Assembly (NCBI GenBank): GCA_025060505.1
Contig: JANXBU010000005.1
Coordinates: forward strand, 1-64,000
Length of the DNA: 64,000 nt
Source of the DNA: Candidatus Calescibacterium sp.
Lineage (GTDB): Bacteria; Calescibacteriota; Calescibacteriia; Calescibacteriales; Calescibacteriaceae
Direction of reading: 5' to 3'
The notes under the pieces were generated by a model. The model was not told the origin of the DNA. It saw nothing but the letters and a program-made list of their open reading frames with translations, and did not search any database. Every line of letters begins with the position of its first letter. Position 1 is the first letter of the stretch. A program made the translations under genes and the position numbers. Shown here one piece after another: positions 53,679 to 62,268 of the stretch.

Positions 53679-54528
53679 TAACAACAGATTGAAGGATGAC
53701 AGCAGACTAAAAAACATAAAACTAACAGATGAAATGATCACGAGATACTCCCGTCAGATAATACTCGATGAAGTAAGTGGTATTGGACAGAAAAAAATTC
53801 TTGCTTCAAGCGTTTTCATAGCTGGAACGGGAGGTCTCGGAGTTCCAGTTGCAATGTACCTTGTAGCAGCTGGAGTTGGAAAAGTTGCAATCTCTGATTT
53901 TGACAATGTAGATCTTTCTAACCTTCAAAGACAAGTTCTTTACTCCACAGAAGATATAGGAAAGCCAAAAGTAGAAGTAGCATATGAAAAATTGAAGAAA
54001 CTTAATCCAGATGTGGAAATAGTAAAAATCAACGAAAAATTAAGCGCATCAAACATAATGAACCTAATTAAAGATTATGATATTGTTGTAGATGGTTCTG
54101 ACAACTTCCCAGCAAGGTATGCTGTATCTGATGCATGTGTTATTTTGGGAAAACCCTACATCTACGGAAGCGTTCTGAGATTTGAGGGTCAGGTTTCAAC
54201 ATTCGTTCCAACAGAAGGAGCTTGTTACAGGTGCCTCTACCCTGAACCTCCTCCGCCGGGAGTTATGCCATCGTGTCAGGAAGCAGGTGTTCTTGGAGTT
54301 GTTCCCGGAATAATAGGACTTCTACAAGCTAATGAAGTACTGAAAATGATTCTCGGAATAGGTGAGCCACTTATGAATAAACTCCTTGTGTTCGATGCTC
54401 TTTCTTCAAACTTTGAAATATTCAAAATAAGAAAAAGAAAAGACTGTCCAGCTTGTGGAACCAACCCAACAATAAAAACCCCGCAAGACATAGAATACTG
54501 GTGCTCGGTAAGATTTGGCTCCGCATAG
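53671..54528 (+). CDS. ThiF/MoeB-family adenylyltransferase (E1-like)
   Basis: 285 residues. It adenylates the C-terminus of a small beta-grasp sulphur carrier in thiamine or molybdopterin synthesis. Marks: Arg-Tyr-Ser-Arg-Gln, the ATP loop Gly-Thr-Gly-Gly-Leu-Gly, Asp-Phe-Asp-x-Val-Asp-Leu-Ser-Asn-Leu-x-Arg-Gln, Asp-Gly-Ser-Asp-Asn-Phe, and zinc cysteines Cys-Tyr-Arg-Cys and Cys-Pro-Ala-Cys. No carrier gene (thiS or moaD) is adjacent, so the pathway is open. It is coupled to rplU by an 8-base overlap. Confidence 0.9.
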   Translation: MHDNNRLKDDSRLKNIKLTDEMITRYSRQIILDEVSGIGQKKILASSVFIAGTGGLGVPVAMYLVAAGVGKVAISDFDNVDLSNLQRQVLYSTEDIGKPKVEVAYEKLKKLNPDVEIVKINEKLSASNIMNLIKDYDIVVDGSDNFPARYAVSDACVILGKPYIYGSVLRFEGQVSTFVPTEGACYRCLYPEPPPPGVMPSCQEAGVLGVVPGIIGLLQANEVLKMILGIGEPLMNKLLVFDALSSNFEIFKIRKRKDCPACGTNPTIKTPQDIEYWCSVRFGSA

Positions 54529-54680
54529 TTCAAAAATCATCGCATACTGAAAAAAGATATACCAAATACCTTTCTAATCTAAAGAAACCCGCCACACTCT
54601 GCTTTAATGCAATCATAGAAGAGAACAAAAGGTATAGTCTTTGAATTATCAGAGAACTTCAAGTCTTTGAAACAAAGATG

Positions 54681-56069
54681 TTATACTTCAATGAACTTTC
54701 TGAAATTAGCTATGAATTTATCTTTCTCTCCGTAAAAATCTCCACTTGTCATAAAAACAACCGAGATCTTTTTATTTTTGATTTTTGAATTTGCTACATA
54801 ATCTATAATCTTATCAGCAACATTTTCAGAATACACAGCATATATACCTTTGCTCTGAAGATATGAAACTATATCTGAAGGATCCAATCTTTTCTCTTGA
54901 GGAATCTTCTCTTCTCTGAATATTTTCCCTATAAATACAGCATCAGCAAGTTCAAAAGCTTTTTTGAAACCTTCCTGATGAACTTTTGTTCTAGAAGTAT
55001 ATGAGCGCGGTTCAAATGCCACTATTATAGTATCAAAAAATTCTCTCAGAGACCTTATACCAGATTCAATCTCAGTCGGATGATGGGCAAAATCATCTAC
55101 AACATAAAAATTCTGAGAAGAATATAAAACTTCAAGTCTTCTCTTTACTCCTTGAAAATCTCGAAGATATTCACCGAACTCATCTGGACGAATTATATCG
55201 TTTGTTAAGGCAAAAACAGCAATGGCGTTCAGTATATTGTGCCTTCCAAATGTTCTCAAATTGAAATCTATGTCGTATCTGTTTATACGGAAATTATATT
55301 TTCCATCTAAAATCTCAATTTTCGTTGGATAAAAATCCGCCGGATTTTCATAATGATACGAGAATTTTTGTTTCACATTAGAATCGGAAGTTATCTGCTG
55401 AACAACCTGAGAATTGAAATAAGAAAGTCTGTAATCAACCATCTTTGCAAAATCTGAGAAAGCTTTTTTATAATCCTCAAAGCTCTGGTACATATCTACA
55501 TGATCTACTTCAACAGGACCGATGACTGCTCTCTTTGGTTTGAAATGGAAAAACTTAGGTCTTTTATCAAAGAAGGAAGTGTTGTATTCATCTCCTTCAA
55601 TAACGAATATATCACCAGAACCAACCTTTGCACTTACTCCAAAATTTATTGGGATTCCTCCTACCAAAAAAGATGGATTATATCCAGCTCTCCAAAGAAC
55701 ATAAGTTGCAAGGGAAGTTGTCGTTGTCTTACCGTGTGTTCCAGTTATAACAAAGAAATCTTTTGATCCAAAAAATTCATTTATTATATCTGGATAAGAG
55801 TAAAGTTTTTTGCCAATAGCTTGAGCTTCAAGAACTTCTATGTTATCTCTACCCACTGAGTTTCCAACAACAACTATATCTTTATCTTTGACATTTTCTG
55901 GAGAGAATTGAAAAGTCTTTATACCGTACCTTGAAAGCTGCGTAGAAATCGGAGGAAAAAACATAGAGTCTGACCCAGAGACATCAAAACCAAGTTCCTT
56001 GAGAATAACCGCAACTCCCCCCATAGCGGTTCCGCAAACTCCAATTATATGCACCTTTCCCTTGCTCAT
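54681..56069 (-). CDS. mpl: murein tripeptide ligase
   Basis: 462 residues from the ATG at 56069 (a TTG 33 bases earlier also fits). It joins recycled L-Ala-D-Glu-meso-DAP to UDP-MurNAc. Mur ligase marks: His-Ile-Ile-Gly-Val-Cys-Gly-Thr-Ala-Met-Gly-Gly, ATP loop Gly-Thr-His-Gly-Lys-Thr-Thr-Thr, and Glu-Gly-Asp-Glu-Tyr-Asn-Thr-Ser-Phe-Phe-Asp-Lys-Arg, which separates Mpl from MurC. It implies DAP-containing, recycled peptidoglycan, as does anmK. Confidence 0.92.
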   Translation of the reverse strand: MSKGKVHIIGVCGTAMGGVAVILKELGFDVSGSDSMFFPPISTQLSRYGIKTFQFSPENVKDKDIVVVGNSVGRDNIEVLEAQAIGKKLYSYPDIINEFFGSKDFFVITGTHGKTTTTSLATYVLWRAGYNPSFLVGGIPINFGVSAKVGSGDIFVIEGDEYNTSFFDKRPKFFHFKPKRAVIGPVEVDHVDMYQSFEDYKKAFSDFAKMVDYRLSYFNSQVVQQITSDSNVKQKFSYHYENPADFYPTKIEILDGKYNFRINRYDIDFNLRTFGRHNILNAIAVFALTNDIIRPDEFGEYLRDFQGVKRRLEVLYSSQNFYVVDDFAHHPTEIESGIRSLREFFDTIIVAFEPRSYTSRTKVHQEGFKKAFELADAVFIGKIFREEKIPQEKRLDPSDIVSYLQSKGIYAVYSENVADKIIDYVANSKIKNKKISVVFMTSGDFYGEKDKFIANFRKFIEV

Positions 56070-56149
56070 TACTTTGTCAATTTTGTCAAAACCTTTGAAC
56101 AAAACATTTTTTTTGAAATTTTAGAATTTTACTGTATGTCTTCTATTAT

Positions 56150-57556
56150 TCAGGTCTTCCATTCAATAAAAGTTATTTTGATTTTCCCAACATATTTGAG
56201 AACTTCAATCCATTCTGAAACATTTCCATCGCCAATCTTTATTCTCAGAATATCGGCAGGAAAGAGTCCCCAGGTTGGGTCAAAGCTTATCCATTTTTCC
56301 CCATCGTAGAATTCAACCCAAGCGTGATAGAAAAATGCTCCTTCGTTGTAAACAAGACCAAAGGCTACACGGGAAGGAATTTTCAGAGCTCTTAAAATTG
56401 CAACAGACAAAATCGCATGCTCATTACAATCACCCCTGCGAGACCTCAGAACCTCAACAGCTGATGGCATAGATAAAACAGATACTTTTTCCAAATTCCC
56501 GTAGACCCAGTCAGATACAGATTTTGCTATCTCCACAGGATTCTTTTTTCCAGAAGAAATTTGTCTCGCTAATCTCCTTATCTCCTCCGAATCTGATTCT
56601 ATCAAAGGTTCCGGCAAAATATAAGAAGAAGAAACAGATTTTTCATAAAGGTACTCCTTCCTCAAAGAAACATAGAATTTTTCTCCATCTTTTGATACTG
56701 TTTGAAATGGTAAAAACTCAGCAACTCTATCGACTCCCTCAACTAAAAGCTTCACATAAGTTATATCTCTTCTGTCTTTAGTCGGAAGACTTCCCTCAGC
56801 TCTTGAAGATGTTGAAAATATTATATCAACATCTGTTTTCAAAGAAGAGATAACATCTTCATAGTTAGATTTCAGAAGCTCAATTCCAGCAGGCCCCTCC
56901 TCCTTTACAAAATCTCCTGTATCCGAAAAATATAATTTGGAAACTATTCCGGCATACGATTTTGAAAAAACTATAAGCCCTGCTGCATCCTTCTTTTCAT
57001 ATTTTATTTTGAGAATATCAAATTTCAGAACAGATGGATCAAAGTATGGAATTTCTAAACCATCTTGATAATTCCCTAAGATGATTTTATTGCTCAAAAG
57101 AAATATATAAGCTGCTCCGGTATAAACTTTATTTTTGATTTCAATCTCTTTTATCGTTGGTCCAATTCTCAGACTGAGTTTCCCACCATAAACTCTTCCG
57201 ATAATAGAGTTCTTAGAGTCGTTAGTTTCAAGATCAAACACGAAATTTTTTAGGGAAAAATCGGGTTCTTTGTACCAAACAAGACTTGTTTTCACTTCTC
57301 TTGAGCTACCAAGCGCCCTTATAATCATATTCATGTTTTCTTGTATCATATTCCCTTTCACCCTAAAAACAGCATAACCTATTGTAAGGCCTTGCAAGTT
57401 TATTTTCTGCCAGAGTTCATATTCCTGATTGAAGGTTACCCGCTGTATTTCGGTTTTTGTTTCGCCTTTACTTTTCAGCTTCTGGCAATTAAGAGAAAAG
57501 GAAAGCAAAAAAAATGGCAATACAACAGATATGACAAGATTACGAGATGAGAGCAT
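56150..57556 (-). CDS. lipoprotein with transglutaminase-like domain
   Basis: 468 residues. The lipobox Phe-Ser-Leu-Asn-Cys gives a lipidated Cys at about residue 24. The C-terminal domain (about 330-450) is transglutaminase/papain-like with Arg-Arg-Gly-Asp-Cys-Asn-Glu-His-Ala, His-Ala-Trp-Val-Glu and Asp-Pro-Thr-Trp. The long N-terminal part is beta-rich and not recognised. It is probably a periplasmic cysteine peptidase or crosslinker. TAAAAT lies 8 bases before the ATG, with no Shine-Dalgarno. Confidence 0.82.
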   Translation of the reverse strand: MLSSRNLVISVVLPFFLLSFSLNCQKLKSKGETKTEIQRVTFNQEYELWQKINLQGLTIGYAVFRVKGNMIQENMNMIIRALGSSREVKTSLVWYKEPDFSLKNFVFDLETNDSKNSIIGRVYGGKLSLRIGPTIKEIEIKNKVYTGAAYIFLLSNKIILGNYQDGLEIPYFDPSVLKFDILKIKYEKKDAAGLIVFSKSYAGIVSKLYFSDTGDFVKEEGPAGIELLKSNYEDVISSLKTDVDIIFSTSSRAEGSLPTKDRRDITYVKLLVEGVDRVAEFLPFQTVSKDGEKFYVSLRKEYLYEKSVSSSYILPEPLIESDSEEIRRLARQISSGKKNPVEIAKSVSDWVYGNLEKVSVLSMPSAVEVLRSRRGDCNEHAILSVAILRALKIPSRVAFGLVYNEGAFFYHAWVEFYDGEKWISFDPTWGLFPADILRIKIGDGNVSEWIEVLKYVGKIKITFIEWKT

Positions 57557-57589
57557 AGGGAAATATTTTATGGAAATTACAAAGAAGAC

Positions 57590-59173
57590 TCAAATTTGCG
57601 ATACAATCTTTGTTGAGCTTTTGACGGCAAATCTTTTAGCTCTATTGTGTGCTGCATCTCTTAGTCGAAGGATAAAAGAAAGAAGCTTGCCCTTTGGTTT
57701 TATCTCCTGACCATCGTATATCAGAGTTATCATTCTTGTGTTTCTATTTTCTTTTTTTACACACGCGAATGGAATCTTCAAACCAACAGAATTCATGACA
57801 GATTTTGCTGCAGAGTAATGTCCCTTTCCTCCATCTATTAGTATAAAGTCTGGTGCAGGAACATCTTTCTGAGAAATCACATCTTTTAGTCTTCTTTCAA
57901 GAACATTTTTGAGTGCCATAATATCATCATAGCTGTATTTATCAACTTTATATAGCCTGATACGATCTGGGACAATCTTACCAAACTCGAAATGAACTTT
58001 GACCCCAACCAAATTTTTTCCTCCGAAATTTGAAAAATCATACACCTCTATTCTTTTTGGAACTTCCTGAAGCATCAGGAATTTTGAGAATTCCTCATGT
58101 GTTCTTACAAGCTCAGAATCTTTATCTCGCATCTGGAGTATATGTTCAAGGGCACTCTTTTTAGCAAAAGCGAGAATTTCTTTTTCCTCATCAGATTTAG
58201 GAGGTCTGAAAACAAAAGTTCCAATCTTTTTTTCGGTTTCAAATACTTCAGATACACATTGTGAAACATCTGACAATTGTGTAAAAACCATTGAAACCAA
58301 TTCTTCCAAATCTTGTCCACCATATCTGTATACACCTCCGTAGCTCCCAAAGAATCTCCCATCTCTAACTTTCACTCCCGAAACCCCGACTTTATCTCCA
58401 AAAATTTCAACGGAAATGTAATCCGATGCTCTGTAATCTTCGAAGACAACTCTTTTGTAGTCAAGAGTTCTCAGAAGAGTATTGAGCTGATCTCTGTATT
58501 TCGCAGCGAGTTCAAAGTTTTCTTTCTCAGATTCAGCCCACATTCTTTCTTCAATTTGCTTTATTACCTCCTTGAACCTTCCGCGCAAAAAATCAGAACA
58601 CATAGAAACCTTTTTCATATACTCAGTCCTATCGACCTTATATGCACAGGGAGCCGGACATAAAGAAATCTGGCCGTCAAGACATGGTCTTTGAGCTTTC
58701 CTGAACATTTTGAATTTCTGCTCAGTACAGGAACGAATATTGAAAACACGTCTTACACATTCAAAAAGTTCTCTTGCATCCTTCGCATTAAACGGACCAA
58801 AGTACAAAGAAGGATCTCTTCTGAGAATTCTTGTTATAGCTACGGAAGGAAATTCAAAATCCATATTTAGCTTTATATATTTTATGCCCCTCGTATCTTT
58901 TATTTTCACATTGTATTTCGGGAGATTTTGTAATATGAGTCTTTGCTCCAAAAATATGGCATCCTCTTCAGATGGTGTAATTATCCATTTTACCTCATCA
59001 GCTTCCTCAATTATCTTTGGAACACTTTCTCTTGAATCTGTAAGGTCAACATAAGCTTTCAATCTTTCTCTTATGTTCTTTGATTTTCCAACATATATTG
59101 GTTTTCCCGCGGAAAGGAAAATGTACACACCCGGACTTTGTGGTGCAAGCGAAATCTTTGAGCGATCCAACAT
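57590..59173 (-). CDS. uvrC: excinuclease ABC subunit C, lacking the C-terminal HhH domain
   Basis: 527 residues. The GIY-YIG nuclease domain (Gly-Val-Tyr-Ile-Phe then Tyr-Val-Gly-Lys-Ser), the four-cysteine iron-sulphur region (Arg-Ser-Cys-Thr and Cys-Leu-Asp-Gly-Gln-Ile-Ser-Leu-Cys-Pro-Ala-Pro-Cys), a UVR motif and the RNase H-like domain (Tyr-Asp-Phe-Ser-Asn-Phe, Ile-Asp-Gly-Gly-Lys-Gly) are present. The reading frame ends about 15 residues after Arg-Asp-Ala-Ala-His, so the usual C-terminal tandem helix-hairpin-helix of about 70-80 residues is missing. It makes the 3' and 5' cuts in nucleotide excision repair. Confidence 0.93.
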   Translation of the reverse strand: MLDRSKISLAPQSPGVYIFLSAGKPIYVGKSKNIRERLKAYVDLTDSRESVPKIIEEADEVKWIITPSEEDAIFLEQRLILQNLPKYNVKIKDTRGIKYIKLNMDFEFPSVAITRILRRDPSLYFGPFNAKDARELFECVRRVFNIRSCTEQKFKMFRKAQRPCLDGQISLCPAPCAYKVDRTEYMKKVSMCSDFLRGRFKEVIKQIEERMWAESEKENFELAAKYRDQLNTLLRTLDYKRVVFEDYRASDYISVEIFGDKVGVSGVKVRDGRFFGSYGGVYRYGGQDLEELVSMVFTQLSDVSQCVSEVFETEKKIGTFVFRPPKSDEEKEILAFAKKSALEHILQMRDKDSELVRTHEEFSKFLMLQEVPKRIEVYDFSNFGGKNLVGVKVHFEFGKIVPDRIRLYKVDKYSYDDIMALKNVLERRLKDVISQKDVPAPDFILIDGGKGHYSAAKSVMNSVGLKIPFACVKKENRNTRMITLIYDGQEIKPKGKLLSFILRLRDAAHNRAKRFAVKSSTKIVSQI

Positions 59174-59584
59174 CTATTCATTAAAATTATTATTCCTAAA
59201 TGGTATATCGCAAAGTTTGTATTTTCTTATTTTTGAACTAAGGAAATTTATATAGTATAAGATCATATCAATGCTCCAAGATCCTTTCGCTTTAAGCTTA
59301 TTAACTTAGTAGCAAGCTCAACTGCTTCTCTTAAAAGATCAAAATTACATCTCAGATATGTTTTTTGAACAAATATACAAGCACTCTTGAAAAATTCTCA
59401 GCGGTTTTGTTACCTCATTATGTGACGGAACAATCAGTTTACCTATCTCAAATATTTATCATCTATTGCATATCTATTTTGACGATATAATTTTGCAACG
59501 AATTGTTTTTAGAGAAGATATTTCCTACCACTGATATTTTTTAGCCAGAGAGTATTCAGTATTTGCGAAAAGAGATAGAATTTT
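59174..59584. other. gene-free spacer with a possible coding remnant
   Basis: No intact gene. On the minus strand about 59275-59410 reads without stops as a 45-residue fragment containing Asp-Leu-Leu-Arg-Glu-Ala-Val-Glu-Leu-Ala-Thr-Lys-Leu-Ile. It has no start codon context and may be the tail of a decayed gene. The rest is AT-rich without recognised signals. Confidence 0.35.
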
Positions 59585-61234
59585 TTATCTTTCCAAGCGC
59601 TTCAGTACAACTTCCTCTATTATCTGGATTGGAATTCCTCCCAGAGATAGTATTAGGTCATGAAATTCTTTTATAGACATAACTCTGAGAGCTTTTTCTC
59701 TGAGTTCCATAATTTTTTTCATTCCAATATAGTATGCCAGTGCTTGGGCAGGCCAGGTAATGTATCTATCTACTTCATTTATAACCTCTACATTCTCAAG
59801 CCCTGTATTATGTAGGAAAAATTCTATAGATTTTTCTCTTGACCATCCAAAGGAGTGTATTCCGGTGTCAACAACAAGCCGAACAGCGCGCCAGACCTGC
59901 ATAATTAACATTCCGAACTTGTAAATAGGTTCCGTGTAAAGTCCCATCTCATCTCCTAATCTTTCGGAATAAAGCCCCCAACCTTCCGTAAAAGCATCCC
60001 AATCTATGTGTTTTCTGAAAGGATGATCAATTACCTCCTGTGATATTGATATTTGCAAATGATGCCCCGGAACAGCCTCATGAACAGCTAATGAGTAAAG
60101 TTCATATCTTGGTCTTTCCTCTGGTTTGTATGTATTTATATAAAATATCCCCGGCCTCGAACCATCTTGGGAAGGTCTGTAATAAAAAGCACCAACTGAA
60201 TCTTTTTCCCTGTAATCCTCAACAGGTCTCACAACAACTTTCGCTTTCGGCAGAACACCAAAAAAATCTGGTAGCTTATGGTAAATCTTTTCCACAGCAT
60301 CAGTATATGCTCTGACAATCTCCTCTCTTGAAGAGAAAAAGTTTTTTTTATCTTTTCTAACCTCCTCTATTATTTTCCTGACTTCACCATCTCTCACACC
60401 GAGTTTTGCTCCAACATCTTTTATCTCATCATGAATTTTTTTGATTTCATCAATACCCAATTGATGAATTGATGCTGGATCAATTTCAAGGTTTGTATGA
60501 TGCTTGATAAGATACCTGTAGTTCTTATCCCCATCTGGTATGCTGTTTATTCCTGCCTTATCTCTTGGCTTATATCTTTTCAAATACTCAACAAACTCTA
60601 AGAGAGAATTTTTTATCTTTTCGTTATAAATATCTTTGAGTATATTTTCATATTTGTCCTTCTGACCACCCTGATATTGATTCAAAGTTTCCTGAAATGG
60701 AGTTTCCTCAAATTTTCCTTTCAATATGTTTTCAATCTGTTCTATACACCTTTGAACTTGTATATAGAATTGAACTCTCTTTTTACTTTCACCAATTTTC
60801 AGATTCTCAATGTGCTGCCTCATCAAATTTGGAAACTTGTTTAGCCTTTCTATAAATTTTTCCATTCTTTCTGGCGTATCTGTTTTCTGAAAATTCAGAA
60901 GATCAAAAGGTAGAAGGTGATAACCATTCATATGATCTATATTGAAATCTTCAAGATCTTGATCAAGTTCTTCAATTGAATCATCAATGAACCAGAGCAA
61001 AACTTTTTTATCTATATTCTCCTTCTCGTTTTTTGGGTTTGTATCAGATGCTTTTTGCTTGAACATTTTCAGATCACTTCTTCTCTTCTCCTTTCTTTCT
61101 TTTGATATATCTGGCATCCTATCATCGTACCTCTGATCTCCTATGAATGTAGCATAAATAGGATTTTCCGAAAGTATCCACTCCCAAACCCCATCCATAA
61201 CTTCTTTTACATTTGATTTTCCGCTCTCCTTCAT
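59585..61234 (-). CDS. DUF885 putative zinc peptidase
   Basis: 549 residues, no signal peptide. An almost all-helical protein whose C-terminal third carries the DUF885 metal motif Ala-Val-His-Glu-Ala-Val-Pro-Gly-His-His-Leu-Gln, then Glu-Gly-Trp-Gly-Leu-Tyr-Ser-Glu, as in M3/M32-like metallopeptidases. Substrates are unknown, probably small peptides. TATAAT lies 15 bases before the ATG. Confidence 0.88.
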   Translation of the reverse strand: MKESGKSNVKEVMDGVWEWILSENPIYATFIGDQRYDDRMPDISKERKEKRRSDLKMFKQKASDTNPKNEKENIDKKVLLWFIDDSIEELDQDLEDFNIDHMNGYHLLPFDLLNFQKTDTPERMEKFIERLNKFPNLMRQHIENLKIGESKKRVQFYIQVQRCIEQIENILKGKFEETPFQETLNQYQGGQKDKYENILKDIYNEKIKNSLLEFVEYLKRYKPRDKAGINSIPDGDKNYRYLIKHHTNLEIDPASIHQLGIDEIKKIHDEIKDVGAKLGVRDGEVRKIIEEVRKDKKNFFSSREEIVRAYTDAVEKIYHKLPDFFGVLPKAKVVVRPVEDYREKDSVGAFYYRPSQDGSRPGIFYINTYKPEERPRYELYSLAVHEAVPGHHLQISISQEVIDHPFRKHIDWDAFTEGWGLYSERLGDEMGLYTEPIYKFGMLIMQVWRAVRLVVDTGIHSFGWSREKSIEFFLHNTGLENVEVINEVDRYITWPAQALAYYIGMKKIMELREKALRVMSIKEFHDLILSLGGIPIQIIEEVVLKRLER

Positions 61235-61334
61235 ATATCTCTAAAAATTATTATACAGTGTTTAGAGAAAGCTTATGATCTGAAAAAATCATATTAGGAT
61301 CTGAGAAAATGCAACCGGTAACTTGATATTTTGT

Positions 61335-62192
61335 TCAAACTTGTTGAGCCTCCAGAGCGTTTTTACCAGATACGATGTCTATAAGTTCTTTTGTTATGGC
61401 TTCTTGCCTCGCTTTATTCATCTGAAGAATGAGTTGTCTCTGAACTCGTTCTGAGTTTTGTGTTGCCATATCCATAGCTCTCATTCTGGCAGCATGCTCA
61501 GATGTTATAGAAGATTGGAAACAGAAAAAGAGCTTAGACCTTACATAAGACATAATGAAAAACCTTGCAAATTCCTCAAAAGATGGCTCAAATATTCTTT
61601 TTGGTTCCCATACAAGAGATACAGACACAGGAAAAACTCGCTCAATATATGGAACCTGTGTTCCCATACTCTTGAACAAAGTGTATATACAATATACCTC
61701 GGCGAGTTCCCCGGAAATTATTCTCTGTTCAATCATATTGTACACTTTCTCGAATTTCTCATACGAAAAATCTCGCCAAAAGTCCTCATAAGGCTGAATT
61801 TGAAATTTCTTTGATAAAATCCTAATCAATCTTCTTCCAAAAACCCATATCTCTGAATTATCTTGAATGTTTATGTTGCTCTGAACAAACTTTGAGATGT
61901 TGGAATTAAAAGATCCACATAGCCCCTTATCTGAACCCAAAATTATATAAAGCTTTCTAGAAGAATCTGTTTTAATTGAAAAATATTTTTCAGCATTTTC
62001 AGTTTCTCCATTGTATGAAATTTTGAATATTCTCTCCATATTCTTTGAGAATTCCGAAGAAATTTGAAGAACAGGTTGAGCTCTCCTTAACCTAACAGAT
62101 GAAACTGACTTCATTGCTCTTGTAACTTTCCTCAGATTCTGTATGGCTCTTATTCGCTTTCTCAAAAATTTTATACCACCCTTTACTGCCAT
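61335..62192 (-). CDS. atpG: ATP synthase gamma subunit, isolated
   Basis: 285 residues. N-terminal helix with Lys-Arg-Ile-Arg-Ala-Ile-Gln-Asn-Leu-Arg-Lys-Val-Thr-Arg-Ala-Met-Lys and Val-Ser-Ser-Val-Arg-Leu-Arg-Arg-Ala, mid-domain Gly-Ser-Asp-Lys-Gly-Leu-Cys-Gly-Ser-Phe-Asn, and C-terminal Ala-Arg-Gln-Glu-Ala-Ile-Thr-Lys-Glu-Leu-x-Asp-Ile-Val. This is the central shaft of F1. No other atp gene lies on either side, although the gene is usually between atpA and atpD. Confidence 0.95.
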   Translation of the reverse strand: MAVKGGIKFLRKRIRAIQNLRKVTRAMKSVSSVRLRRAQPVLQISSEFSKNMERIFKISYNGETENAEKYFSIKTDSSRKLYIILGSDKGLCGSFNSNISKFVQSNINIQDNSEIWVFGRRLIRILSKKFQIQPYEDFWRDFSYEKFEKVYNMIEQRIISGELAEVYCIYTLFKSMGTQVPYIERVFPVSVSLVWEPKRIFEPSFEEFARFFIMSYVRSKLFFCFQSSITSEHAARMRAMDMATQNSERVQRQLILQMNKARQEAITKELIDIVSGKNALEAQQV

Positions 62193-62268
62193 AGCTGTTA
62201 TGATAACAAAGATACAAAGAGGTTAAAAAAAATCTGAAAAGATTAAACAATTGCTAAATTATATTTTT

